A stretch of 64,000 nt of DNA from contig NZ_CP011025.1 of the NCBI RefSeq assembly GCF_000238395.3, forward strand, positions 1,922,001-1,986,000, given 5' to 3'. The translations under genes were made by a program, and so were the position numbers. Of the stretch, positions 45,181-54,430 are shown piece by piece. Under the pieces are notes generated by a model. The model was not told where the DNA came from. It was given only the letters and a program-made list of their open reading frames with translations, and searched no databases. Within the stretch, counting starts at the first letter, position 1. Each line of letters begins with the position of its first letter. Source of the DNA: Pseudoalteromonas arctica A 37-1-2 (GTDB lineage Bacteria > Pseudomonadota > Gammaproteobacteria > Enterobacterales > Alteromonadaceae).

Positions 45181-46347
45181 ATGAAAAAGCATTATCAACA
45201 AGGGTACATACTAACTATTGAGCTTATATTGATTATAACTATTTTAATTATTGGCTCAATTGGTGGGGTGATTTTAGTAAGGGATGCCCTTATTAAGCGC
45301 CATCAAACTAAGGTAGATAATCAAATTACAGTCGTTGATGCTAATAATAGACCACTCGGTATTGCAGTAAGTTTTGATGAGCACCAAGCCCCACTAATTT
45401 TTTATACAGACCGGGGGGCAAACAACACGTACCGAGCATTAATAGGCATACGAGACGATAGGTTTACATCGCGCGAAGCCGTTTATTACGATGCACCAAA
45501 TTGCCAAGGTAATCCCTGTTTAAAAGGCTTAAGCGACGAAGCAACCGATAGCCAAGGTGTAAGTAAACTAAATAATACCGGTAATGTAAGTTATATAAAT
45601 GCGCTGCAGCAAGGTCCAAATTATGCAATAGGGCAGTTAGGTAATACCGTTATTGGTCAGTTATTAAGAAGTACGCCACAACAATGCCCAGCTAATAGTG
45701 AACAAATTCTATCTCGTTATGTATCACAAAAAGTAGTAACAGGCTCACCTTGTGAAAGCTTTGAAATAGATAAGCAACCGGCTGACAGTAGTTGTTTAGT
45801 TGGAGTAACAGCTTTAGGTAATCCACTTTTAGGTACAAGCGATCAAGGTTTATCGCAATCGTGTGATACATGCCAAACGGGGTACGAATCGCAAGGAGAC
45901 ATACTTGATTTATATTTACCCCAGGTAGAACCGCTTTTAAATACAGCCCTTAATGCGCTGTCATTAGTTGGTATTGGAACAAGTGTTGATATAGAGCTTG
46001 GTACAATATGCTGCCCAGAAGGTACACGCTTAGAAGAAGATGAAAACATTGTAGAAACGCTTGTTTTTACTGTTTTAAAAACAACGTTTGAGTTGGTCGG
46101 TATCGACTTAATCAACAACCTGATTATAAGCGAAACACTGAGCTTAATAGGTATTGAGCCAGGCGTTACATATTGCAAAACATCACTTAATTTAGTTAAT
46201 GCAGAACAAGTAATTAATATCACTACAGGCGAACCTGCACTTAGTAGCTTAACACCACCATTTAAAGTTTTACTGCCAGTACATAGCGGCCAAAACAGTA
46301 CAACGTGGATACATACTCCCCCAAAAGGGGAAGGAGAACGTCAATGA
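45181..46347 (+). CDS. Large second prepilin or pilus-tip protein
   Basis: This 388-residue protein has a short leader ending QQG, then YILTIELILIITILIIGSIGGV, a prepilin helix matching the first pilin (G, aromatic, x, L, T, x, Glu at position 6). The mature part is far longer than a Flp pilin. It contains about ten Cys, several in CQGNPC, CDTCQ and CCPEG, and repeated acidic beta-type segments. It may be a minor pilin or tip adhesin held by disulfides. AGGAG precedes the ATG. The stop overlaps the next start in ATGA. No TadE, TadF or TadG similarity was seen. Confidence 0.7.
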   Translation: MKKHYQQGYILTIELILIITILIIGSIGGVILVRDALIKRHQTKVDNQITVVDANNRPLGIAVSFDEHQAPLIFYTDRGANNTYRALIGIRDDRFTSREAVYYDAPNCQGNPCLKGLSDEATDSQGVSKLNNTGNVSYINALQQGPNYAIGQLGNTVIGQLLRSTPQQCPANSEQILSRYVSQKVVTGSPCESFEIDKQPADSSCLVGVTALGNPLLGTSDQGLSQSCDTCQTGYESQGDILDLYLPQVEPLLNTALNALSLVGIGTSVDIELGTICCPEGTRLEEDENIVETLVFTVLKTTFELVGIDLINNLIISETLSLIGIEPGVTYCKTSLNLVNAEQVINITTGEPALSSLTPPFKVLLPVHSGQNSTTWIHTPPKGEGERQ

Positions 46348-49223
46348 ACGCCTCAAATATATTTACCTCACATGCTAATGTAGCAGATACACAAACTGAT
46401 GAAATATCAACAGAAATTAAAGAAACGCTAACACTACTAAAACAGTTTTATGATGTTTCAATTGTTAAATTTATCGATTTTAGAGAAGTTTATTCAAAGC
46501 AGTTAATAACCTGCAACGATAAAGAAAGCGTCAAAAATGAGTTATTAAGCTATCAAAAACGCTGTACACAAGAAAAACTATATCTATTTGAAGATACTTT
46601 TTTTGATGATGTATCAAACAACACGCACAAATTAATTCGTTTTTATGCACAATATCCAATTTATAGTGTCACTAATAAATTAATTGGCGTAGTGTTGATG
46701 GCCGATTTAGCACCTAAAACATTAATAGGTTCACAAAAAGATCAGTTTATTTCATTTGCTCAATTATTACAGACACAGTTAAATAAAAATTCAGATTCAG
46801 TAAGTAATCAAAGTACTAAGCCTGAGAAAAAAAATTATGGTGAAAAGTATATTCATGTATTTAGTTTAGCGCCCGTCGCATTTTTAATTGCATTAGTATT
46901 ATGCTCATTCACTGCATTACTTCTTTATACTATTGAAAAAAAAGAGCTGCAAAGTAATTACAATCAACAAACCCAGCAATTACGTAAAACGTTATTTAAT
47001 GCATTAGAGCGATTTGATAATCAAGGATTGTACATATCTCAAAAAGATTTAGTTATTGCAGGCTTTTTGCAAAGTCAAAATAACTATACAAAAGAGCAGC
47101 TTAATAATTTAGTGCAGAGTCAGGTTTCACAAAATTTAACTTACAAAGGCTATGTGGTGTTTGATTCTGAATATAATCAGCTTGCACTTTGGTCAAAAAA
47201 TAATTTTGATTTAGCCGCGTATGGGTTTAAAAATTGGTTAGAAAAATTTAATAAAAGAGCAAATAAACAAGCAGTAGAAGTATTTACGGTTGCTGATACG
47301 GCCTTCTTAATTTCTGAAATAAAAATAAAACAAGGCTCTATTTATACGCTTACAGCATTTGATTTAAGTAAGTTTTTAAAAGCCGTTATTGGCAAATTAA
47401 ACACTGAAAATTATAACGTTTTTATAGCAACACCACAGTTTACTTTAGGAAAACAAGGAGAAGTAAACCCGAGTATAATTAAAAATAGTATTAGCGCTTT
47501 AAGCAGTCGTTTTCCACCTACTTGGCGCTTGCATGTGCAACCAATGAATAAAATAGTACGACCAAAAATAACTAAATACAGTTTAATTAGATTAGGGTTA
47601 ATCTCTTTTTGTGTATTCGCGTTTGTGTATTATTTTTTACGTTTGCCAAGGCGTTTACACAGTGAAATAAAACAAAAAAATCAGTTAATACTCAATAGAG
47701 AAGAGCTTTTTTCAAGTTCTCTGGATGCATTGCCGCATGGGTTTGCTATTTTTAATAGCCACGAATTTCCTGTGATTACCAACAATGCTTTTAATCTTTT
47801 ATTTGCACAGGTGAATAAACAAAACAGTCAGCTATCGTATAGCCAGCTGATAAGTATTGCGCAGCAGCATAATATTATAAATCACTACCATGAACATCAT
47901 AAGCTTGATGATGACCGTAACCAATTAATAGATATAGGTTTTACAGACGGGAAGTGGATAACTGTATTACAAAGACATACAGATTTTAATGGTTTCGTTT
48001 GCTACTTTAGAGATGATACAGAGGCACATCAAAAAGAATGTTTACTCGCTGATGTTCTCGAAAAATCAAAACAGACAAATCAATTAAAAGAAAAATTTGT
48101 TACAAGGCTTAGTCGTCAGTTAAAAACGCCTTTATCATCTTTAAAGTCATTAGTTGAAATATCTAAAGATCCAATAAGCCTTAACGAATTTAAAAACAAT
48201 GTGGGGAATATTTCTGATGCATGCGACCAGCTCGAAAGTGTAATTCAACAACTCGTAAATATAAATAAATCGGAAATAGGTAAGTTAAAGCTTCAGGCCA
48301 AAAACGTAAACCTAAATCAAATGATCAATAATAACATGTCGATTTTAGCTAAAGAGGCTGAAAATAAAAGAATCGCTCTTAAAAATAATATTACGCCTGA
48401 ATTAACGGTCGCAAGCGATGAAAAGTTAATTTCTCAATTGGTTATTCAATTAGTGACTGAGGTTTTGGATTCATCAAATAATACAACGCTTTCAATTAAC
48501 GCTCAGATTAAAAATGAAAGTAAACGTAATTACTTATACCTCGATTTTTCATTAAGTAATTTGATCGACAGTAGTAACTTTATAACTGAGCTTAAAAGTA
48601 TATCGGGTGATGATATAACGCGCTTTATAGATGATAAAGACGTGTCATTAGAGTTAAAGTTTTTTATTTCAATATTTAAAATGTTAGGTGGTAAAGCGAT
48701 AACTGTAAGTAGTAACGCGAATAAATCAACGATATCACTTTCTATGTTGGTCAACATAGCAACCAAACAAGGTAAAGACAATGAGCAAGAAGTACCAAGT
48801 AGCTCGTTAACAAATAATGATTTAGTAAAAGCTAGTTTAGTAACTAACAAACACCAAAACACGCTATTACTGGTTGATGACGATCCTCTTGTTGAGATTG
48901 TAATTAGAGCGATGCTAAAAAATGAGAATATTAAAATAGATTACGCGCGCAGTGCAATAGAAGCGATGTTGATGGTATCGCAAAACAGTTACGACATTAT
49001 TTTAATGGACATAGTAATGCCAGAATTGTCGGGAACTGACGCTATGTTAAAAATTAAAAAACACAGTGACAATTTGAAAACTAAAATAATTGCGCATACA
49101 TCGACACCCGATACAGATTCAAAATACGTTAACCAGGGCTTTGATGACATGCTATTAAAACCAGTAAAACAAGGTGTATTAATAAATCAAATAACACGCA
49201 TTTTAAAAGATAAATCGTTATAA
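46344..49223 (+). CDS. Hybrid histidine kinase-like protein lacking the phospho-accepting His
   Basis: This 959-residue protein has an N-terminal GAF-like region (about 20-150), a helix (about 172-195), a sensor region on the far side, a second helix (about 412-430), a PAS-like segment, a HisKA-like helix pair, a worn HATPase region and a receiver. The H box reads SRQLKTPL, where SHELRTPL is expected, so Arg591 replaces His. The N box and DxG of the ATPase part are also missing. The receiver is intact, with Asp about 889 (LMDIVMP), AHTS and LLKP. AAGGAG precedes ATG 46344, which overlaps the upstream stop. It is probably a signal-binding pseudokinase that serves the pilus genes. Confidence 0.8.
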   Translation: MNASNIFTSHANVADTQTDEISTEIKETLTLLKQFYDVSIVKFIDFREVYSKQLITCNDKESVKNELLSYQKRCTQEKLYLFEDTFFDDVSNNTHKLIRFYAQYPIYSVTNKLIGVVLMADLAPKTLIGSQKDQFISFAQLLQTQLNKNSDSVSNQSTKPEKKNYGEKYIHVFSLAPVAFLIALVLCSFTALLLYTIEKKELQSNYNQQTQQLRKTLFNALERFDNQGLYISQKDLVIAGFLQSQNNYTKEQLNNLVQSQVSQNLTYKGYVVFDSEYNQLALWSKNNFDLAAYGFKNWLEKFNKRANKQAVEVFTVADTAFLISEIKIKQGSIYTLTAFDLSKFLKAVIGKLNTENYNVFIATPQFTLGKQGEVNPSIIKNSISALSSRFPPTWRLHVQPMNKIVRPKITKYSLIRLGLISFCVFAFVYYFLRLPRRLHSEIKQKNQLILNREELFSSSLDALPHGFAIFNSHEFPVITNNAFNLLFAQVNKQNSQLSYSQLISIAQQHNIINHYHEHHKLDDDRNQLIDIGFTDGKWITVLQRHTDFNGFVCYFRDDTEAHQKECLLADVLEKSKQTNQLKEKFVTRLSRQLKTPLSSLKSLVEISKDPISLNEFKNNVGNISDACDQLESVIQQLVNINKSEIGKLKLQAKNVNLNQMINNNMSILAKEAENKRIALKNNITPELTVASDEKLISQLVIQLVTEVLDSSNNTTLSINAQIKNESKRNYLYLDFSLSNLIDSSNFITELKSISGDDITRFIDDKDVSLELKFFISIFKMLGGKAITVSSNANKSTISLSMLVNIATKQGKDNEQEVPSSSLTNNDLVKASLVTNKHQNTLLLVDDDPLVEIVIRAMLKNENIKIDYARSAIEAMLMVSQNSYDIILMDIVMPELSGTDAMLKIKKHSDNLKTKIIAHTSTPDTDSKYVNQGFDDMLLKPVKQGVLINQITRILKDKSL

Positions 49224-49260
49224 ATTAGCGAATATTACTGGAACAGTAATGAGGTAAAAC

Positions 49261-49686
49261 ATGAAAAACACTATTGAAAATATGGCTGAAGTTATCGAGT
49301 TTAAAGTAACGCCAATAAATAAAACTAAACGACTGCTTTTAGTAGATGATGACTTGCTAATAGAAATAGTAATTAGAAAAATGCTTAACGAAGAAAATAT
49401 TTTAATAGATTTCGCATCAAGTGCTATAGAGGCGCTACTTATGGTTTCTCAAAATATTTACGATATTATTTTAATGGATATAGTAATGCCGCAATTTACA
49501 GGCACCGACGCAATGCTAAAAATAAGAAAGCATGCTGACGCATCAGCAACAAAAATTATCGCTCATACATTTAGTGAAAACGAAAATAGTGATAACAAGT
49601 ATGTGAAGCTTGGGTTTAACGGCCTGTTATTGAAGCCAGTTAAGCAAAGTGTATTAATAGAAAATATTAGATATTTTTTGGAATGA
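49261..49686 (+). CDS. Stand-alone response-regulator receiver protein
   Basis: This 141-residue single-domain receiver has acidic pocket LLLVDDD, phospho-acceptor Asp73 in LMDIVMP, switch Thr in AHTF and Lys in LLLKPVK. It is closely similar to the receiver at the end of the preceding gene, sharing long identical stretches such as VSQ-YDIILMDIVMP and GTDAMLKI, so it is a recent duplication of that domain. It has no output domain. GAGGTAAAAC precedes the ATG. It ends the Tad-like operon, followed by a terminator at 49758. Confidence 0.9.
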   Translation: MKNTIENMAEVIEFKVTPINKTKRLLLVDDDLLIEIVIRKMLNEENILIDFASSAIEALLMVSQNIYDIILMDIVMPQFTGTDAMLKIRKHADASATKIIAHTFSENENSDNKYVKLGFNGLLLKPVKQSVLIENIRYFLE

Positions 49687-50132
49687 TAAATTGAAACAGT
49701 AGGGCAGTTAACTATTTTTTATTTATAGCTTACTAAAAAGTTAAATTATAATTTTTGAAAGCACTAATGTTTATTAGTGCTTTTGTGTATATGAACCTTT
49801 AATTTATTTAAATTTATAAAAATCCTTTAATAAGAATAATTATTTCAAAGTATTACAAACTACGCTTTTGTAATTGTTGCATGTATACGAGTCATCGTTT
49901 CACACTTCTTAAAGCGGTTTGATAATCACAATTATTAAACACTGCATATTATAAAGTCAGTAAATTTATTTAGCCTAGAGCCCACGTATCACACGGGTTT
50001 AACTTTTAAAACATTAAGATTTTTTAATAACTAATAAATACTCATATTGGGACGGAATTTGCTTTATAAGGCTATATTCTAATTTTATAGTTTACTAAAT
50101 ATTATAATTTTTAAAGTTAAAGAGGCAAAATT
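49687..50132. other. Gene-free AT-rich interval
   Basis: It contains the operon terminator (49758-49784) and then very AT-rich sequence leading to the hydrolase gene, with AAAGAGG before its ATG. No open frame of note and no repeat were seen. Confidence 0.6.
49758..49784 (+). terminator. Terminator of the Tad-like operon
   Basis: AAAGCACTAAT pairs with ATTAGTGCTTT, followed by T, 72 bp after the receiver stop. Confidence 0.85.
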
Positions 50133-50957
50133 ATGAACAAGACACAGTACGTTACAGTAGAAGGTCATCAAATTGCTTATCAAGAAATGGGACAAGGAAC
50201 ACCTTTATTATTGATACACGGAATACCAACCAATAAATTTTTATGGCGAAATGTGATGCCAAAACTTGCATCACAACATCGAGTAATAGCGCCTGATTTA
50301 CTAAACTTTGGTGAATCTGATATGCCAATTAACACCGATGTTTCTATAAATGCGCAATGTAGAATAATGTGTAAATTTATGGAAGAACTCGGTATTTCTA
50401 AAGTTAATATTGCTGCACATGATATTGGTGGTGGTGTTGCTCAATTAATGGCTGTAAATCATCCAGATAAAGTAAACGGGTTGGTTTTAATTGATAGTGT
50501 ATGTTTTGATTCTTGGCCAATACCAGAATTTGAACCTTTGCTAGAACCAGGTGTAGAAGAAAAAACAACTGTAGCTGAATTTGTGGATACATTAAGAGAT
50601 TTCATGCCCAAAGGTGTTTACGACTCGAGCGTAATGACTGAAGAGTTGATGAAAATATACTTAGCACCATGGAGTAATGAAAAAGGAAAAGCAGCTTTAT
50701 TTAGTAACATGCGCAGGCTCAATAAAGAATATACCGAAGCTATTACAGGTGATCTTAAAAGCTTACCTCATGAAACACTCATAATATGGGGTAAAGAAGA
50801 CAAATTTCAAAAGCCAAAGTATGCGCCAATGTTAGAAGAAGCAATTCCAAATTCATCATTGATTTGGATAGATAAAGCCGCTCATTGGGTTATTGATGAA
50901 CATCCAGATAAAGTGTCTGATCTTATTAGTGAATTTATGAATGATAAAACATTCTAG
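50133..50957 (+). CDS. Alpha/beta hydrolase, dehalogenase/epoxide-hydrolase type
   Basis: This 274-residue soluble protein has oxyanion text LIHGIPTN (about 28-35), the nucleophile Asp97 in AAHDIGGGVAQ, an acid in WGKEDKF and His near 255 in KAAHWVIDEHPDK. An Asp nucleophile is the mark of haloalkane dehalogenases, fluoroacetate dehalogenases and epoxide hydrolases. The usual Trp after the Asp is Ile here, so halide binding by that residue is absent. The substrate is unknown. AGAGG precedes the ATG and a hairpin lies downstream. Confidence 0.8.
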   Translation: MNKTQYVTVEGHQIAYQEMGQGTPLLLIHGIPTNKFLWRNVMPKLASQHRVIAPDLLNFGESDMPINTDVSINAQCRIMCKFMEELGISKVNIAAHDIGGGVAQLMAVNHPDKVNGLVLIDSVCFDSWPIPEFEPLLEPGVEEKTTVAEFVDTLRDFMPKGVYDSSVMTEELMKIYLAPWSNEKGKAALFSNMRRLNKEYTEAITGDLKSLPHETLIIWGKEDKFQKPKYAPMLEEAIPNSSLIWIDKAAHWVIDEHPDKVSDLISEFMNDKTF

Positions 50958-51039
50958 TGAATTACTAGGGTTATTAAAAAGCTATTTGTTTCAATACGTT
51001 AAGTTTGATTGGGTAAAGTAGCGAATAGGCAATCATTGT

Positions 51040-51079
51040 AATACCGCTTGATTATATTAATAACCAAGCGGTATTTTTA
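51040..51079 (+). terminator. Terminator after the hydrolase gene
   Basis: AATACCGCTTG (51040-51050) pairs with CAAGCGGTATT (51065-51075), followed by TTT. Confidence 0.8.
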
Positions 51080-51263
51080 TATGTTCAAGAAGCTAATACC
51101 GTAAATGGGTAAGGCACTGACTATTAAGATAAGTAGGTTAATGCTTATTAAATAGTCAAAATATCGCGTTTATACGTTAATTAATGAAGGTGAGTAACTT
51201 GGTTATGTATTTATTTATACTATTTAACATAATATAAATTATAGGTAGTTAATGTATATATAG

Positions 51264-51282
51264 AAAAAGCGCTTAAAAGCGC
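51264..51282 (-). terminator. Terminator of the SorC regulator gene
   Basis: GCGCTT and AAGCGC form a compact stem; on the minus strand it is followed by TTTTT. It lies about 95 bp beyond the regulator stop. Confidence 0.7.
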
Positions 51283-51377
51283 CCTTACTATGTCCAATAC
51301 TAGACGGTATCGGACATTAAGTGGTTTTATTACAATAACAGGTATTACTAATACAGATACTTTATTTATCAATTTGT

Positions 51378-52337
51378 TTAATCAATACTTAATAAACGCT
51401 CAGCTGTATATTCGTTAGTAATTAATCCGCTGATCATGTTTGACCTTACTGCGCCCAAAATGGCTAACACTTTTTCTTCACCAGCAGCTATCGCATAAAT
51501 CTGTTTGTTAGCATTTGTTTTTAATGGCGTACTTGCTACACGCTGATTAACTGTGCAATCTAAAAGCTTACCGTTTTTATCAAACACCCAACTAATCATT
51601 TCACCAACAGCACCAAGATCTTGTAACTCTTTAAGTTCTTGCGCATCAATAAAACCATCTATATGTAATGGCGACTTTTCACCTAAGCTACCAATACCCA
51701 CAAATGTTACATCGGCATCTTTAGCGAGTTTTAAATTACCGGTAATATTTTGTTGTGCATGTAACTGTTCTTTTTCTTCAATACTTCTTGGTAAAACTGG
51801 CAATGGCATTGGGTAATGTTTTGCATTGGTGTGTTCGGCCATTCTTACTACAACATCATAAGGTGAAGCCGATCCATCCAAAGCCATATTACCTAGCATT
51901 GCTACAATTTTATGTTGCGGACAATCAACAGTTCTTAGCTCATCTACACATGAACGTAAAACTCGACCGGTTCCCATAGCAAGTACTTTGGGTTGTTCTG
52001 ATTTTAAATGACGTTCTATTTCAGCCGCGCCAGCTTGAGCCAAACCAAGCGTAGACGATGGTTCAGATGGATCGCTCGGTACAACTTCACACGAATCTAA
52101 CCCAAAACGGCTTTTTAATTTTTCGGCCAAGTCCATACATTTAGCAATCGGGTGGTCAAGTCTAACTTTAATTAGACCTTGGCTCACAGATAATGCGACC
52201 ATTCTTTGTGCAGATTGACGAGATATATTTAGCTTTTTAGCAATTTCATCTTGTGTGTTACCGCCAACATAATATAACCACCCTGCTCTGGCTGCATCAT
52301 CTAGCTTTCTAATTTCTGTATTTGATAGCTTTACCAC
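51378..52337 (-). CDS. SorC/DeoR-type sugar-responsive regulator
   Basis: This 319-residue regulator has an N-terminal helix-turn-helix (YVGGNTQDEIAKKLNISRQSAQRMVALSVSQGLI) and a SorC sugar-phosphate-binding domain (VLAMGTGRVLRSCVDEL, FVGIGSLGEKSPL, AIAAGEEKVLAILGAVR). SorC proteins bind a sugar or polyol phosphate and switch transport genes. The start is GTG 52337 with AAGAGG 5 nt upstream. It follows the polyol-type ABC operon on the same strand behind a hairpin, so it is the natural candidate regulator. The effector is inferred only from context. Confidence 0.9.
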   Translation of the reverse strand: MVKLSNTEIRKLDDAARAGWLYYVGGNTQDEIAKKLNISRQSAQRMVALSVSQGLIKVRLDHPIAKCMDLAEKLKSRFGLDSCEVVPSDPSEPSSTLGLAQAGAAEIERHLKSEQPKVLAMGTGRVLRSCVDELRTVDCPQHKIVAMLGNMALDGSASPYDVVVRMAEHTNAKHYPMPLPVLPRSIEEKEQLHAQQNITGNLKLAKDADVTFVGIGSLGEKSPLHIDGFIDAQELKELQDLGAVGEMISWVFDKNGKLLDCTVNQRVASTPLKTNANKQIYAIAAGEEKVLAILGAVRSNMISGLITNEYTAERLLSID

Positions 52338-52538
52338 GTAAACCTCTTAAAATAGAAGGAAAACTAAATCCTTATTTTCATTACATAATTTTAATTATAT
52401 GTGCTGCTATATAAATTATTTTATTAATTTTGGAATATCTATTTATCAATAACGTTTTTGTTATTTATAATTGTAAATATACCATTCCTTAATAAAAAAT
52501 ACCTAGGTTTCATAGGATTATGTAATTAGAATTTAGTT

Positions 52539-52564
52539 AATAGCACCCTTATAAAGGTGCTATT
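52539..52564 (-). terminator. Hairpin at the end of the ABC operon
   Basis: AATAGCACC (52539-52547) pairs with GGTGCTATT (52556-52564). The T run on the minus strand is weak, so some read-through into the regulator is possible. Confidence 0.6.
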
Positions 52565-52585
52565 TAAGGTAATTAAAAATTGGCT

Positions 52586-53587
52586 TTAGCGAATAGTTAA
52601 ACCGTTATTATCAAACTTTAATACTTTATCTGCCGGTGCGCTTAGGTAAATACTGTCGCCATATTTTAATGGGCAATCACCATCCGCTTTTACTGTTACG
52701 GTCCCTTTGCCTTCAATATTTATATGTAAAAAGCTCTCCGATCCTAAATGCTCAATTACACCTACAGTTCCAGTCCAAGTACCTTGCTCAGTAGAGAGTG
52801 TTATATGCTCTGGTCGTATACCAATACAGCTAACATTCGCATCTTCATTTTGTGGAGCATCTATAAAATTCATTTTTGGCGAACCAATAAAACCAGCTAC
52901 AAATTTGTTTACAGGGTTTTTATAAAGCTCTAAAGGTGTGCCTACTTGTTCAATAATACCGGCATTAAATACCGCGATTCTATCTGCCATTGTCATGGCT
53001 TCAACCTGATCGTGTGTAACATAAATCATTGTTGTAGCTAAACTTTTATGTAATTCAGATATTTCTAAACGCATATTTACACGTAGTGACGCATCAAGAT
53101 TTGAAAGTGGTTCGTCAAATAAAAATGCCGAAGGCTGACGAACAATTGCGCGCCCTATCGCTACACGCTGGCGCTGACCGCCCGATAATTGCCCAGGCTT
53201 TCGGTCTAAATAATCAGTTAAATTTAGAATTTTAGCGGCGTTAGCAATTTTACTTTCGATTTCTGCAGGGCTTACCTTGGCTCTTTTTAAAGGAAAAGCA
53301 ATATTGTTACGCACGGTCATATGCGGATACAACGCATAGGATTGAAACACCATTGCTAAGCCTCTTTTTGCAGGCGGTGTTTTTGTAGCGTCAATGCCAT
53401 CAATTTCTATATTACCACTGGTGGTATCTTCAAGACCTGCGATCATACGAAGTAATGTAGATTTACCACAGCCAGATGGACCGACAAAAACGATGAACTC
53501 ACCGTCTTTAATTTCTAAGTCGAGCGGTTTAATTACGTTTACTTCATCAAAGTTTTTAGTGACTTGTTTTAGTGTGATGCTGCCCAT
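52586..53587 (-). CDS. Polyol/sugar ABC transporter ATPase (MalK/UgpC type)
   Basis: This 333-residue ATPase has Walker [11 protein letters not shown] loop [15 protein letters not shown], signature [14 protein letters not shown], Walker [12 protein letters not shown] and a C-terminal TOBE-like domain starting near [13 protein letters not shown]. It powers the two permeases encoded just upstream. Its close relatives are the mannitol/sorbitol importers (MtlK/SmoK). AGGAGA precedes the ATG and the gap to the permease is 10 bp. Confidence 0.92.
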   Translation of the reverse strand: MGSITLKQVTKNFDEVNVIKPLDLEIKDGEFIVFVGPSGCGKSTLLRMIAGLEDTTSGNIEIDGIDATKTPPAKRGLAMVFQSYALYPHMTVRNNIAFPLKRAKVSPAEIESKIANAAKILNLTDYLDRKPGQLSGGQRQRVAIGRAIVRQPSAFLFDEPLSNLDASLRVNMRLEISELHKSLATTMIYVTHDQVEAMTMADRIAVFNAGIIEQVGTPLELYKNPVNKFVAGFIGSPKMNFIDAPQNEDANVSCIGIRPEHITLSTEQGTWTGTVGVIEHLGSESFLHINIEGKGTVTVKADGDCPLKYGDSIYLSAPADKVLKFDNNGLTIR

Positions 53588-53597
53588 GTGTATTCTC

Positions 53598-54428
53598 CTA
53601 TTTTACTGCGCCGAAACTTAATCCACGCACTAATTGTTTTTGACTAAACCAACCAAGTATTAAAATTGGCACAATGGCCATGGCAGATGCTGCCGATAAC
53701 TTAGCGTAAAATAACCCCTCAGGGCTTGAGTAACTGGCAATAAATGCCGTTAAAGGTGCAGCATTTGCAGCGGTTAAAATAAGTGTCCAAAACGCTTCGT
53801 TCCACGATAAAATAACATTTAGCAATAGCGTTGAGGCTATACCCGGTAAGGCTATTGGTAATAAAACATGAAATATTTCTTCACCAATTGTTGCGCCATC
53901 CATACGTGAAGCTTCAAGTATTTCGTTTGGTATTTCTCTAAAGTAGGTGTACAGCATCCATACCATTATTGGTAAGTTAATGAGTGTCATTACAATCACT
54001 AAACCTAATTTTGTATCGAGTAGCGCAAAGTCTCGAAACAATAAATAAATCGGAATAAGTACCCCTACTGGCGGTAACATTTTGGTAGAAAGCATCCACA
54101 TTAATAAATGCTTTGTTTTTTTAGTTTGTACAAAAGCCATAGACCAAGCTGCAGGTACAGCAATTAATAAACCCAGTAAACTTGAACCTAGTGATATAAC
54201 TACAGAGTTCCAAAAATGGTTAAAGTATGGCGAACGTGATAGTACATCGCGGTAATTTTCGAGTGTCCAATCGAATGCATATAAGCTTGGGCTTGCCGAT
54301 ATTGTTTCAGCTTCCGTTTTAAAGCTGGTGATTAACGTCCATAAAATTGGAAAGAAAATCATGCCGCTTATTGTCCATGCTGCAATGGTATAAATTAGTT
54401 TGGAACGACAGCTATTTTTTATAGTCAT
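53598..54428 (-). CDS. Polyol/sugar ABC permease 2
   Basis: This 276-residue inner-membrane permease has six helices and the EAA-loop text [25 protein letters not shown]. It belongs to the MalG/MtlG type carbohydrate permeases (CUT1) and pairs with the upstream permease. GGAGGG lies in front of the ATG, and only 2 bp separate it from the upstream permease's stop, so the two are coupled. Confidence 0.9.
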   Translation of the reverse strand: MTIKNSCRSKLIYTIAAWTISGMIFFPILWTLITSFKTEAETISASPSLYAFDWTLENYRDVLSRSPYFNHFWNSVVISLGSSLLGLLIAVPAAWSMAFVQTKKTKHLLMWMLSTKMLPPVGVLIPIYLLFRDFALLDTKLGLVIVMTLINLPIMVWMLYTYFREIPNEILEASRMDGATIGEEIFHVLLPIALPGIASTLLLNVILSWNEAFWTLILTAANAAPLTAFIASYSSPEGLFYAKLSAASAMAIVPILILGWFSQKQLVRGLSFGAVK

Positions 54429-54430
54429 AA

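Larger units (their letters stand above)
50958..51377. other. Gene-free interval with three hairpins
   Basis: It contains a terminator for the hydrolase (51040-51079), a terminator for the opposing SorC gene (51264-51282) and a palindrome, TGTCCAATAC with GTATCGGACA (51291-51316), of unknown role. The rest is AT-rich without frames. Confidence 0.65.

Noticed and set aside
51291..51316. Palindrome TGTCCAATAC/GTATCGGACA as a SorC operator
   Set aside because: It lies downstream of both flanking genes, not near a promoter; role left open.
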